Below the pieces are notes generated by a model. The model was not told the origin of the DNA. It made no database searches and was given only the letters and a program-made list of their open reading frames with translations. Positions 9,501 to 17,920 of a stretch of 40,137 bases of DNA are shown here, one piece after another. Position numbers and translations under genes: made by a program. Positions within the stretch are counted from its first letter, which is position 1, and each line of letters begins with the position of its first letter. The stretch lies in the NCBI GenBank assembly GCA_020629005.1, contig JAHDEE010000029.1:1-40137 (forward strand), in the 5' to 3' direction. This DNA is from Chitinophagales bacterium (GTDB lineage Bacteria; Bacteroidota; Bacteroidia; Chitinophagales; UBA2359).

Positions 9501-10327
9501 CCATTTCTGCCTTTTATCGGGAGCTAAAAGACATGGTCCAGGTAACAAATATTGCCAATGCTTATCCTCGTTCCTACCTGACTTTTGGAAATGAAGATTT
9601 TGGAACAGTGAAGGGTTTTGAATTTGCCTATGACTTGAGAAGAACAGGAAATATCAAGCTTACAGCGAACTATACCTTGCAGTTTGCCGAGGGAACAGGA
9701 TCTGCTGATGATGGCGCATTTGATGCCATTCGATTCGGTCAGCCGAACCTGAAGAACATAGTACCATTTAACTATGACTCACGCCACTTGTTGAGCGTTG
9801 TGATGGACTACCGCTATGGTGAGGGAAATAAATACAATGGACCAAGAATCGGAAACCTTGATTTGCTTGCCAATGCAGGTCTAAACATCATTATGCGTGC
9901 AAGATCAGGGGAGCCATACTCTCGACAAGCAAATCCGGCTCCTGAAGCTGTATTTGGTTTGAACAGAGGCCCAACTCTTGAAGGTGCAATCAACGGATCA
10001 CGATTGCCTTGGAATCTAAAGTTTGATGCGAGAATAGATAAAGACTTTAAGCTTGCTTTTGGTAAGAACAAAGGAAAGTCAGCTAAGTATTTGAACGTGT
10101 ATCTGCAAGTATTGAATGTACTTGATACGGATAATATTATTAACGTGTATACCTATACTGGAAGCCCATCGGACGACGGATATGTATCTTCAGCTCTGGG
10201 GCAGGAAGAAGTGTCCGCTCAGGTTTCACCGGAATCCTACCTGGATTACTATAATGCGAAGATCGCCGATCCCGATAACTTTAGCTTGCCGAGAAGAATG
10301 CGACTAGGTGCCTTGCTTAACTTCTAA
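6572..10327 (+). CDS. TonB-dependent receptor with carboxypeptidase-regulatory-like domain
   Basis: This is a 1251-aa outer-membrane receptor. A signal peptide covers residues 1-20 (ending FASLATFAQ). It is followed by a carboxypeptidase-regulatory-like beta-sandwich at about 24-105 (IQGRVTDSMTGEGIPFANV, GYQKNIT). The plug domain is at about 120-225 (TKEDIENLPTRNVQ, YFIDGIKVRG, GGIINITTRG). A long beta-barrel fills the rest and ends in aromatic Phe (RLGALLNF), as expected for BAM recognition. The architecture is SusC/RagA-like, but no SusD partner follows. Instead a large secreted protein starts 19 bp downstream and a PorV-like barrel comes after it, suggesting a surface unit working together. 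The ligand cannot be told from the sequence. Confidence 0.92.
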   Translation: MGKFLQLVFIMLFASLATFAQVGEIQGRVTDSMTGEGIPFANVTTTVGGALTGAQTDFDGFYSIKPVTPGQYDVEISYVGYQKNITQGVLASADQITFLNIELVEESQVLEEVVVKAYKVPLLKADETSTGSTVTKEDIENLPTRNVQSIASTSSGVYQADEGDDVNVKGSRDDATVYFIDGIKVRGLKALPASAIEQMNVVTGGVPARYGDATGGIINITTRGPQNQFTGGLELISSVFEPYGYLLAGANLSGPLVRIKKGTPEERPLLGFFASLEYQREKDDDPSAIGTWTLTDEALESIRTEPLRRAGNSAGFLRNAEFLTKDDMQLVDVKPDIESETIRSTLKLDFQPATNITVQVGGSAVFDDRQNWDGNGAAWDDRRSMLSSTNNTHRGRQNVRGFVRFVQRFNSRVPSEGEEETASWLSNAFYTVQLDYTNYQRQQEDPFHEDRIFDYGYVGKFITERGPNYGNVSLKPDYNLEGIAYLGDSDQRVRYEPGDVNPYLVNHNNQYFELAGDDLSLQSNVFQIQANQGLLNGQQPAHVYSMYYSPGFRYDLLFKEYQDQYRVSFNSSVDIKKPGSTDRNKHALEFGFEYEQRVDREYRVEPVEIWNLMRQTVNDHIVLDEDNPRLLIDGNLYTIPEYESSGLTFGVNDTIMYEYESVGDQRFFDKNLRDKLGLGMTDWIDVEALDRSLFSLDMFSVDELFRDGNNELTRYFGYDYLGNRITDEPAFADFWTEKDEFGNFTRPIGSFRPIYVAGYIQDKFAFKDLIFNVGVRVDRFDANQKVLRDPYSLYAVRTVEEVDGSKNPALGQHPSTVANDAVVYVDDEVNGNVIKGYRDGDQWYNAEGTAIADPTIIASSGAVLPYLKNPLTDNPKNDIKSENFDPDTAFEDYSPQLSVMPRIAFSFNISDEAIFFAHYDVLTQRPTDRLESTPFFYYFFQERAIDRVFNNPNLKPARTVDYQVGFKQKLTRTSALTISAFYRELKDMVQVTNIANAYPRSYLTFGNEDFGTVKGFEFAYDLRRTGNIKLTANYTLQFAEGTGSADDGAFDAIRFGQPNLKNIVPFNYDSRHLLSVVMDYRYGEGNKYNGPRIGNLDLLANAGLNIIMRARSGEPYSRQANPAPEAVFGLNRGPTLEGAINGSRLPWNLKFDARIDKDFKLAFGKNKGKSAKYLNVYLQVLNVLDTDNIINVYTYTGSPSDDGYVSSALGQEEVSAQVSPESYLDYYNAKIADPDNFSLPRRMRLGALLNF

Positions 10328-10346
10328 TTCAAAAATTCTTTGATCT

Positions 10347-13300
10347 ATGTTTAATTTTTTAAGAAACTCTTTTTGTTTGCTGATAGTGCTTGCACTACTT
10401 GGCAGCACAGGGCAGGCACGTGAGATACAGGGTTTACCAGGTAAGACTAATTCTTCTGGTAAGACGGCTGCTGGTTGTCAGTCTGCATCGGCGTTTACCG
10501 AGCTAAACGTCAACAATATCCGAGCTGGTCTTATGACTGGTGGAGATCTATGGTGGGATTTATCTGATGCTAAATATGAAGTACCAAAGGTGGAGCCAGG
10601 ATCAGGGGAAGTATCCGTGAGCTCAATTTTTGCCGGTGCTCTTTGGATTGGAGGTATTGATCAATTGGGGCAGCTGAAGATTGCTGCGCAGACATATCGA
10701 CAAACTGGTAATGATTTTTGGGCAGGTCCATTGGATGATGATGGGCAGGTTGATGAAAGAACTTGTAATGAATTCGATCGATTTTGGGAGGTAAGTGGTA
10801 CAGATATTACCAACTTCCTGGCTGCCTGGGAAGAGGAGACAGCAGCAACGCTTTCTCCTGCTGCAGTTCCCCAAAGCCTGCAAGAATGGCCAGCTAGAAA
10901 CAATGTAAACGCAGCCATCGAGCTGCCGGACGATAAAGATCTTGCTCCATTTTATGATTACGATGAAAATGGAATTTATGACCCCACGAGAGGAGATTAC
11001 CCGGTGATTGACCCGGAAAACGAGGGCGTTTACGCGGATCAAATGATCTGGTGGGTGTTCAATGATAAAGGAGATATACACTCCGAGACCGGTGGTGAGG
11101 CTATCGGAGTGGAAGTTGGAGCTTTGGCATTTGCCTATGCTACCAACGATGAGGTAAACAACATGAGTTTCTACAAGTATGTAGTCGATAATCGATCAAC
11201 TGCTGCGCTAGACTCTGTTTATTTTGGACAATGGGTAGATCCGGATTTGGGAGAATATGATGATGACTACGTTGGTTGTAATGTGGAAAATTCTCTAGGG
11301 GTGGTTTATAATGGTCAGGCCAATGATGGACAATATGGTTCTGAGCCACCAATGCTAGGGGTAGATTTCTTCCAGGGTCCAAGAGATGAAAATGGAAATG
11401 AGCTGGGCATGTCTGCCTTTGTATACTATGATAATGACAGAACAGACTTTGGAAATCCGGATGCGGCATCACACTTTTACGGATACCTTGCAGGTCATTG
11501 GAAGAATGGTCGACCCTTGGTTAATGATGGTGTAGATGGTCGTGGAGACGGGGAGCCATTTCCTTATGTATTCCCTGGAGATCCTGCAGATCCTGAAGCG
11601 TGGTCTGAGTGTTCAGCAGGCAATACTGCTGCAGATAGAAGATTCTTGCAGGTATCTGGTCCATTCCGTTTGCTTCCTGGGGCTGTGAATGAAGTTATTG
11701 TGGGTGTGGTATGGGTTCAGGAAGGTGTTAACTATCCTTGTCCATCTTTCAAGCCGCTGCTAAAAGCTGATGCGAAGGCACAAGCATTGTTCGATAGTAA
11801 CTTCGCAATTCCTAATGGTCCGGATGCTCCGGATATGGTGATCAACGAATCGGATCGAAAGTTGATTTTGACACTCTCTAATAGTCCAGCTAGTAATAAC
11901 TTTAATGAAGAGTATATGGAGTCAGACGCGGTTCTTGCCGGGCAGGGAGAGCGAGATTCAACTTATAACTTCCAAGGATACATTTTGTATCAACTAAAGG
12001 ATTCGAAAGTGTCTTCGGCTGAGTACCGAGATGTTGACAAGGCTAGAATCTTGTCTGTTGTGGATGTAAAGGATGGCGTTAACAAGATTGTTAATTGGGA
12101 TCTTGATGCTGATGCTGGTTTCCTTAGTCCTCAATTGATGGTGTCTTCTCCTGACCAGGGTATCAGACACACTTTTGAGGTGACTACGGATCTGTTTGCA
12201 ACTGGCGATACAAAACTGAAAAACAATACTCGATACTACTATTCAGTAGTGGCTTATGGCTATAATGCATTTGCTGCCTACAATCCAGATGATCCATCAT
12301 TGGGTGGTCAACAGATACCTTATCTGGAAGGACGTCGAAACATTGGCGTATACGTGGGTATCCCACATCGCAATGCGGCTGAGAATGGTGGAACAACGCT
12401 GCAATCAGATTACGGGGATTCTCCAGATGTAAAACAAATACAAGGATATGGCAGTGGAGGCAACGAGCTACAGCTTACAGATGAAACAATTGCAGAAATA
12501 CTAGCCAATGGATCAAGTGACAATCTTGTGTACAAGGGAGGTTCTGCACCAATTGATGTAAAAGTTTACGATCCGTCGAAAATTCCAGCAGAGACCTTTA
12601 GAGTTGAAATCTCGAATTCGACGATAGCATCATTTGAATCTACTTCGCAAGAAGGTGGTAAAGTGGAATTGATGCCTGACGGAACTTTCAAGTACACTCC
12701 TCCTAGCGGCTTTGAGGGTATCGACCAATTCCTGTACTTCGTTTCTGACGAATTTGGTAATACAGATCCAGGTAATGTGGTTATTGAAGTTGGTGATATC
12801 ACTGGCATTGTAAAAGCCTGTGATGACACGGCGATCGCAGAGCCTTCGAATAATCCATCTGTAACTGTAGGAAGAGTCGAAATTTCTGTTACTACAAATG
12901 ATTATGGTGTAGACACTTTAGCAAGAATTGATACAGAGAGTCCTGGATCGACCAATGCTGCCTTTACTGAGATTTTCAGTGGTAACACAAAGATTCAGTA
13001 TAAGCCTAACGTAGCTGCCGTCGATGAGCTGGATCGCCTACACTATTTCTCAGATCCGAATGATAAGATTCGTGCGGCTTGCTGGATCAATGTAACGTTC
13101 AATGAAGTGGATGCAGTGGATGACGTGATTGCTGTAGAGAAAGACGGTTCAATAACCTTTGATCCAAAGGAAAACGATATTGGAATTAGCAATGCTTCGG
13201 CTCCTGATGGATGGGTAACCCCCTACTCCAGCTGGACAATTTACAGTGTGAGCAATCCTGATAGAGAATTGAATCATGTAGTCAGTCTCATTAAAGAGAA

Positions 13301-14735
13301 CGAAGAGGCAATTGGTGGTTGGTCCTATGATGGAGGCGATGAGCCTCTAGGGTTTACTGTGAAGTTGAGACAGCCATTTAGTCCAAGAATTGCAGATGGA
13401 TATATCTCAGATATCATCACTTTTGAAGAGGGCAAACCTCGTTGGATGGTTGGAATGGCTGATGGAGAGGCTACCAGTCACCTAAATTGGATTCGATCTG
13501 GTGATCTGGCTGGAACTGAGTTTAACGATTACCCGCACGACAGGAATGCTTACTATGAAAATATAGCTGGCGGAACGATCGCCCCATATTGCTTAACGGC
13601 ATTCAATCCTGGCCCTCCTTCTACAGCTGATGCTCCTCCAACGGTGGTTGCAGCTCCGGCTTGTCGTACTTGTGAGCCAGGTGGTGTTCCAAAGAATAAC
13701 TTAGATGAACTGGCTTGCGTGAGAATTGTTTTATCAGACAATCCAGAGGACTGGTCACAGTGTGTGGTGGTTGAAATGGCAAGAGATGCCGCAATTGCTG
13801 AAGGCCAGGCCAGACGAAATTCACTTCGTAATGCTGCCTCAGTAAATCTTGATGGAACACGCAGCTCCAGCGAAACGGGACGCTCCTGGTTCCCTGGTTA
13901 TGCGATCAATACGGAGACTGGAAAGCGACTCAATGTGATGTTTGGAGAGAATTCCTTCATCGGTAGTGATAATGGTAAGGACATGATCTGGAACCCAACT
14001 GATACTGATATTATCGAATTTGGTTTTGGTGTTTCACAGAACAGGTTCAAGTGGGCTGGTGAGCATTACTTATACGTGATGAACACGGAGTATGACAATG
14101 GTGCCCGCTACCACGAGATGCTTGGCCAAGATGATGATGATCTGATGACAGAAGTATATCGTGAGGCGATGTGGGTGATGGCTCCACAGTTGGAGCAAGG
14201 CTTCACCATGAAGTCCTGGGAAGAAGGTCTAGTACCTTCAGATATGACCATTGACATAAATGTTGCTTCTCCATATCGACAAAACCCGATTGGTGAGAAG
14301 CTGATTTACGAGTTTAGCTTCGACGAGCTTGCAGCTATTACAGGAACTTCTGCTGACATGGACGATCCGTTGGAGGCTGTTCAAGCGGTGCCGAATCCGT
14401 ACTACGCTTACTCTGATTATGAAAACAATCAGCTGGATAATCGAATCAAGATTACAAACTTGCCAGAAAGATGTACTGTGAGAATTTTGCAGCTGGACGG
14501 AACAATGATACGTCAGTTGAAAGTAGATAATAGTGCTGTAATTGGTGGAACCAGCTATGGTGGAAGAGTTGGAACTGAGATTGTAAATACCCTTGAGTGG
14601 GATTTGAAGAATGAGAGAAATGTGCCTATCGCAGGCGGTATGTACCTAATACAAATCGAGGCTCCAGATTTAGGAGTTTCCAAGACTATCAAGTGGTTTG
14701 CAGTTGTTAGACCTGTTGACCTAGATAGATTCTAG
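10347..14735 (+). CDS. Large secreted protein with cadherin-like domain and T9SS-type C-terminus
   Basis: This 1462-aa protein has a signal peptide at residues 1-24 (LLIVLALLGSTGQA). The N-terminal half has many Asp-rich, calcium-type loops such as YDYDENGIYDPTRGDYP and NGRPLVNDGVDGRGDGEP. A bacterial cadherin/Ig-like domain lies at about 745-815 (MPDGTFKYTPPSGFEG). The last ~120 residues (from QAVPNPYYAYSDYE, about 1345) form a FlgD-Ig/T9SS-like C-terminal domain with GGMYLIQIEAP. The protein ends in an extra tail, WFAVVRPVDLDRF, that typical type A sorting domains lack. It is tightly coupled to the receptor upstream (19 bp) and separated from the PorV-like gene by a terminator-like hairpin. 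I infer a surface-anchored partner of those two. No catalytic motif was recognised. Confidence 0.83.
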   Translation: MFNFLRNSFCLLIVLALLGSTGQAREIQGLPGKTNSSGKTAAGCQSASAFTELNVNNIRAGLMTGGDLWWDLSDAKYEVPKVEPGSGEVSVSSIFAGALWIGGIDQLGQLKIAAQTYRQTGNDFWAGPLDDDGQVDERTCNEFDRFWEVSGTDITNFLAAWEEETAATLSPAAVPQSLQEWPARNNVNAAIELPDDKDLAPFYDYDENGIYDPTRGDYPVIDPENEGVYADQMIWWVFNDKGDIHSETGGEAIGVEVGALAFAYATNDEVNNMSFYKYVVDNRSTAALDSVYFGQWVDPDLGEYDDDYVGCNVENSLGVVYNGQANDGQYGSEPPMLGVDFFQGPRDENGNELGMSAFVYYDNDRTDFGNPDAASHFYGYLAGHWKNGRPLVNDGVDGRGDGEPFPYVFPGDPADPEAWSECSAGNTAADRRFLQVSGPFRLLPGAVNEVIVGVVWVQEGVNYPCPSFKPLLKADAKAQALFDSNFAIPNGPDAPDMVINESDRKLILTLSNSPASNNFNEEYMESDAVLAGQGERDSTYNFQGYILYQLKDSKVSSAEYRDVDKARILSVVDVKDGVNKIVNWDLDADAGFLSPQLMVSSPDQGIRHTFEVTTDLFATGDTKLKNNTRYYYSVVAYGYNAFAAYNPDDPSLGGQQIPYLEGRRNIGVYVGIPHRNAAENGGTTLQSDYGDSPDVKQIQGYGSGGNELQLTDETIAEILANGSSDNLVYKGGSAPIDVKVYDPSKIPAETFRVEISNSTIASFESTSQEGGKVELMPDGTFKYTPPSGFEGIDQFLYFVSDEFGNTDPGNVVIEVGDITGIVKACDDTAIAEPSNNPSVTVGRVEISVTTNDYGVDTLARIDTESPGSTNAAFTEIFSGNTKIQYKPNVAAVDELDRLHYFSDPNDKIRAACWINVTFNEVDAVDDVIAVEKDGSITFDPKENDIGISNASAPDGWVTPYSSWTIYSVSNPDRELNHVVSLIKENEEAIGGWSYDGGDEPLGFTVKLRQPFSPRIADGYISDIITFEEGKPRWMVGMADGEATSHLNWIRSGDLAGTEFNDYPHDRNAYYENIAGGTIAPYCLTAFNPGPPSTADAPPTVVAAPACRTCEPGGVPKNNLDELACVRIVLSDNPEDWSQCVVVEMARDAAIAEGQARRNSLRNAASVNLDGTRSSSETGRSWFPGYAINTETGKRLNVMFGENSFIGSDNGKDMIWNPTDTDIIEFGFGVSQNRFKWAGEHYLYVMNTEYDNGARYHEMLGQDDDDLMTEVYREAMWVMAPQLEQGFTMKSWEEGLVPSDMTIDINVASPYRQNPIGEKLIYEFSFDELAAITGTSADMDDPLEAVQAVPNPYYAYSDYENNQLDNRIKITNLPERCTVRILQLDGTMIRQLKVDNSAVIGGTSYGGRVGTEIVNTLEWDLKNERNVPIAGGMYLIQIEAPDLGVSKTIKWFAVVRPVDLDRF

Positions 14736-14740
14736 ATGGT

Positions 14741-14778
14741 TGCGACTCCGGTAGCAGTACCGGAGTCGCAGCTTTTTC
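14741..14778 (+). terminator. Intrinsic terminator or attenuator after the secreted-protein gene
   Basis: A perfect 13-bp stem, TGCGACTCCGGTA (14741-14753) pairing with 14758-14770, surrounds a 4-nt loop and is followed by GCTTTTTCTC. It begins 5 bp after the stop codon. Because the PorV-like gene follows in the same direction only 29 bp later, it may lower expression of that gene rather than end the transcript completely. Confidence 0.75.
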
Positions 14779-14806
14779 TCTTTCTTCACTGCGTAAATTC
14801 AATCAT

Positions 14807-15871
14807 ATGAAAAATATATTTACTTTTGTTTTTGCTTGTGCGCTCCTGCTAGGCTTTGGCACTGGTCTTGAGGCCGGTAATAAAGACAGAGTAGGTCAGG
14901 CGGGAGCCTCAGAGCTGCTAATAAATCCCTGGGCTCGTAGTTCCGGGATGCATGGTGCCCACACTGCTGGCGTGAGAGGCATCGAGGCAATGCGCTTCAA
15001 TGTGGCAGGTCTTGCTTTTGTTAATAAGACAGATATACAATTTGCCCGTACCGAATGGTTGCGAGGCTCAGGCGTGAACGTGAGCGCCTTTGGTTTTGCT
15101 CAGAGAATGGGTGAGACCAGCGTACTGGGTGTGAATGTGATGGCCCTGGGCATGGGCGAAATTCCGATCACCACGGTTGATCAGCCTGATGCTGATGGTG
15201 GCGCGACTTATAAGCCGCAGTTTATACAATTAGGGATAGGATACGGAAGATCATTTTCGGAGAGCATCCACGGTGGTTTTGTATTGCGAGTGATCAACGA
15301 AGCAATTGCTGATGTGCGTGCTTCAGGGGTAGCAGTGGATGCAGGATTGCAGTATGTGACTGGGCCAAGAAAGCAGGTTAAGTTTGGAATCTCTCTACGA
15401 AACGTGGGTACACCTATGAGAATGAGTGGAGATGGTTTGACTGTTAAGCTGGCAGATGAACAGAACAATGTAAATGCTAATCAGAGAGCCGAGAAGTTTG
15501 AGCTTCCATCGCTGTTGAACATTGGTGCGTCCTATGACTTCTTGTTTGCTGATCATCACAGATTGACTGTTGCCGGTAATTTCACTTCGAACTCCTTTAG
15601 AAATGACTTTTTGGGTGCTGGTCTTGAGTACGGCTTCAATGAAAAGTTCATGCTTAGAGCTGGATATCGATATGAAGATGAAAATCTAGATGATGAGCTG
15701 TCCATCTATACCTATAACGGTCTTGCTTTTGGTGCGACGATAGATGTACCTATCAAGAAAGACGGTCCAAGATTTGGTATCGATTATAGCTATAGAACCA
15801 CTCGTTGGTATGAAGGTACACACACAATCGGTGTGCGAATTTCATTGGCCGGTGGAGGCGATGAAGAGTAG
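14807..15871 (+). CDS. PorV/PorQ family outer-membrane protein
   Basis: This is a 354-aa outer-membrane beta-barrel with an N-terminal signal peptide (residues 1-23, ending GTGLEAG). The mature N-terminus, RVGQAGASELLINPWARSSG, and the following segment with EAMRFNVAGLAF are typical of the PorV/PorQ family, FadL-like barrels. In this family PorV carries T9SS cargo from the translocon to the attachment complex, and PorQ belongs to the same secretion system. Repeated barrel strands run to a C-terminus ending RISLAGGGDEE. It lies behind a TonB receptor and a large T9SS-like protein, which suggests a dedicated shuttle or assembly partner for that cargo rather than the main PorV. That role is an inference. 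A hairpin terminator upstream of greA closes the group. Confidence 0.87.
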   Translation: MKNIFTFVFACALLLGFGTGLEAGNKDRVGQAGASELLINPWARSSGMHGAHTAGVRGIEAMRFNVAGLAFVNKTDIQFARTEWLRGSGVNVSAFGFAQRMGETSVLGVNVMALGMGEIPITTVDQPDADGGATYKPQFIQLGIGYGRSFSESIHGGFVLRVINEAIADVRASGVAVDAGLQYVTGPRKQVKFGISLRNVGTPMRMSGDGLTVKLADEQNNVNANQRAEKFELPSLLNIGASYDFLFADHHRLTVAGNFTSNSFRNDFLGAGLEYGFNEKFMLRAGYRYEDENLDDELSIYTYNGLAFGATIDVPIKKDGPRFGIDYSYRTTRWYEGTHTIGVRISLAGGGDEE

Positions 15872-15965
15872 AAGCGCAAATTCATTTTGATTTTCGTTAA
15901 ATATTACAGAACTTTGGATCGTTAGAGGTTGTTCATACAACTGATCCAAAAATGCTAAAAACAGG

Positions 15966-16001
15966 GAGAAACGCTACAGGCAGTAGCGTTTCTCTCTTTT
16001 T
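15966..16001 (+). terminator. Intrinsic terminator between the PorV-like gene and greA
   Basis: A perfect 12-bp stem GAGAAACGCTAC/GTAGCGTTTCTC (15966-15977 with 15983-15994) and a 5-nt loop AGGCA are followed by a T-rich run. It lies 95 bp after the PorV-like stop codon and 24 bp before greA, so it should separate the two transcripts. A weaker dyad (GTTGT/ACAAC, near 15930) precedes it. Confidence 0.75.
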
Positions 16002-16024
16002 GTATTGTAATCAACTCAACGTAT

Positions 16025-16504
16025 ATGGCACAGAAGTTCATTTATGTTACCCAGGAAGGGTACGACAAAATGGTGGAAGAGCTGGCTTTCATGAAGTCAA
16101 AGGAGCGACCACGTATTTCCAATGCGATCGCAGAGGCCAGAGAAAAGGGAGATCTTTCGGAAAATGCCGAGTATGATGCTGCCAAGGAAGCACAGGGATT
16201 GTTGGAAATGAAGATTGCCAAGCTCGAAGGCGATCTTGGTAATGCCAGAGTGCTCGATGCTACGACCGTAGATACTTCGAGAGCACAGATATTGACCTCG
16301 GTAAAGGTGAAGAATCTAAAATTGAACAAAGAATTCGTTTACCAACTTGTATCGGAGAACGAAGCTGATTTGAAGTCTGGACGAATCTCTGTGAAATCGC
16401 CTATCGGTAAAGGTATTTTAGGAAAGACGATTGGCGATCGGGTAGTGATCAATGTTCCGGCCGGAAAGATTGAGATAGAGATCCTTGATATCTTTGTGTC
16501 CTAG
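16025..16504 (+). CDS. greA: Transcription elongation factor GreA
   Basis: GreA binds the RNA polymerase secondary channel and stimulates cleavage of backtracked transcripts. The 159-aa protein has the N-terminal antiparallel coiled coil (about 10-75). Its tip motif GDLSENAEYDAAKE carries the acidic residues that position magnesium. The C-terminal FKBP-like domain includes SPIGKGILGKTIGD and ends IEILDI. Length and domain order are standard. The start ATG lies just after a terminator hairpin, so greA probably has its own promoter or relies on read-through. Its stop codon TAG is part of the left arm of a long inverted repeat at 16500-16626, which may form the 3' end of its mRNA. Confidence 0.96.
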   Translation: MAQKFIYVTQEGYDKMVEELAFMKSKERPRISNAIAEAREKGDLSENAEYDAAKEAQGLLEMKIAKLEGDLGNARVLDATTVDTSRAQILTSVKVKNLKLNKEFVYQLVSENEADLKSGRISVKSPIGKGILGKTIGDRVVINVPAGKIEIEILDIFVS

Positions 16505-16626
16505 TGCTACGCAAACGAAATTCGCACCACCTTTAAGGGCTTCTATTTCTGTCATACTTCGTTGCTCGTCTGACAAAAAGATAAGCTCCTAAAAGGTGTC
16601 ACGAACTTTGTTTACGCAGCACTAGG
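16500..16626. repeat. Long imperfect inverted repeat at the 3' end of greA
   Basis: The left arm at 16500-16542 (CCTAGTGCTACGCAAAC and on) pairs with the right arm at 16583-16626 over about 43 nt. Several mismatches are transitions that would be G-U pairs in RNA. The roughly 40-nt loop contains a further TGTCA/TGACA dyad. A transcript would fold into a single ~127-nt hairpin that includes the greA stop codon. It lacks the run of T residues of a simple terminator. It could be a terminator with processed end, a 3' mRNA stabiliser, or a remnant palindromic mobile element. Confidence 0.7.
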
Positions 16627-16743
16627 AAAAATGTTGCCCTAGACCTAAACTGCGGGGCTGTTCATATATGAGGATTGGTGGTTTGTATTCGAGGTGCGTG
16701 TTGCATTCTTTGCCAGCGCGTATCACTGCAGTTTGCAAAATAG

Positions 16744-16872
16744 CCCTGATAGAAATGGAAATGGCGCTGCTACACAGGAACTGAGCGCCCAGCATCTGAG
16801 GCTGCCTTAAAGCAGACTCAGATGCTGGTGCAGCGAAGCCCTGTGTAGTAGTGACATTGCAATGGATAGCAG
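16744..16872. repeat. Second long inverted repeat upstream of the HIT-family gene
   Basis: The inner arms are 16790-16805 and 16812-16827 (CAGCATCTGAG...; one mismatch in 16). The outer arms contain CTACACAGG on the left and CCTGTGTAG on the right, and weaker pairing extends to about 16744 and 16872. The whole unit is about 129 nt and nearly symmetric. It sits 50 bp upstream of the next start codon. Between this and the repeat at 16500-16626 lies a 117-bp spacer (16627-16743) in which I see nothing else. Confidence 0.7.
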
Positions 16873-16922
16873 GCAAGACCTTTGCGCGAATTTTATGCAG
16901 TTGCGCTTCAAAAAATTAATCT

Positions 16923-17315
16923 ATGTCTAGCATTTTTACGAAAATCATTGAGGGAGAAATTCCTTGTCACAAGGTAGCTGAGAATGAGTATTGCCTTGCC
17001 TTTATGGATATAAATCCGGTGGCTGAGGGCCATGTATTGGTGGTGCCCAAGATTGAGGTGGACTATTTTTTTGATTTGAGTGATGAGACGCTTGCTCGGC
17101 TGATGCAATTTGCGAAGCCGATTGCGAAAGCGATAGAGGCGGAGGTGCCTTGCCAGCGAATTGGTGTAACGGTGCTGGGTTTGGAAGTGCCACATGCGCA
17201 TGTGCATCTTGTTCCTTTGGATGAGCGTGGCTTGATTAGTTTTCGCAAGAAGTTCAAGACGGATCATGAGCAACTAGCTGCCCTGGCGGCTAAAATAGCT
17301 GCACGGCTTGAGTAG
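16923..17315 (+). CDS. HIT family protein (HinT-like nucleotide hydrolase)
   Basis: A 130-aa member of the histidine-triad family. The catalytic triad reads HAHVHLVPL (H-x-H-x-H) near residues 96-104, with the N-terminal block IFTKIIEGEIPCHKVAE typical of HinT and PKCI-type proteins. These enzymes hydrolyse nucleoside phosphoramidates and related adenylated compounds in the cytosol. Length and motif spacing are normal. The start ATG is followed at once by the conserved block. It is convergent with ruvC, with only 4 bp between the stop codons, and sits downstream of two large stem-loops, so its mRNA leader may be structured if transcription comes from greA. Confidence 0.93.
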   Translation: MSSIFTKIIEGEIPCHKVAENEYCLAFMDINPVAEGHVLVVPKIEVDYFFDLSDETLARLMQFAKPIAKAIEAEVPCQRIGVTVLGLEVPHAHVHLVPLDERGLISFRKKFKTDHEQLAALAAKIAARLE

Positions 17316-17319
17316 GGTG

Positions 17320-17892
17320 TTACTTTCTGATTTTGGAAGGGTTGGAGGCCAGATAGGATTTCCAGTCTTTATGTTTGCCAGTTGCTTTGGCGGCTAGAGG
17401 CGAGCTTTCTTGTAGATAGTGGCAAACGGCTACTCCGAGGGCATCACTGGCATCCATATACTTGGGCATTGTTTCCAGCTTCATCATGCGTTGTAGCATT
17501 ACAGAGAGTTGTTCTTTGGAGCAGTTGCCGTTTCCTGTTATTGATTGCTTGATTTTTCGTGGGGCATATTCCGTTACGGATAGGCCTAGTAGCTTTGCTG
17601 CGACTACTGCTGCACCTTGTGCACGGCCCAATTTCAGCATTGACTGTGGATTTTTGCCATAAAATGGGGCTTCGATAGCCAATTGTGTAGGGCGGTAATT
17701 TTTGATTAGAAAGGCAATCTTCTCGTGTATTACCTGCAATTTTGTGTAATGATCTTGATACTTTTGCAGGTGAACGACACCCAGTGCTTCGAGCAGGAAA
17801 TGCTCGTTTTTATCAACTTTGATTAGGGCATAGCCTAATAGATTGGTACCGGGGTCAACGCCAATAATATGAAAATCTTTCTTCTCCGCCAC
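17320..17892 (-). CDS. ruvC: Crossover junction endodeoxyribonuclease RuvC
   Basis: RuvC resolves Holliday junctions as a dimer with RuvAB. The 190-aa protein carries the acidic active site: the Asp of IGVDPGTNLLGYAL near the N-terminus, the Glu of LAIEAPFYGKNPQS, and the C-terminal MDASDALGVAVCHY segment. I chose the GTG at 17890-17892 because it places 8 residues before IGVDPG, as in the family. A matching -7 element, TACCTTTG, lies 29 bp upstream. The frame stays open to a TTG at 17943, but that start would put the promoter inside the gene and overlap the divergent neighbour. It is convergent with the HIT gene. Confidence 0.93.
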   Translation of the reverse strand: MAEKKDFHIIGVDPGTNLLGYALIKVDKNEHFLLEALGVVHLQKYQDHYTKLQVIHEKIAFLIKNYRPTQLAIEAPFYGKNPQSMLKLGRAQGAAVVAAKLLGLSVTEYAPRKIKQSITGNGNCSKEQLSVMLQRMMKLETMPKYMDASDALGVAVCHYLQESSPLAAKATGKHKDWKSYLASNPSKIRK

Positions 17893-17920
17893 AATGCTTT
17901 CTTTCGTGATACCCAATACC

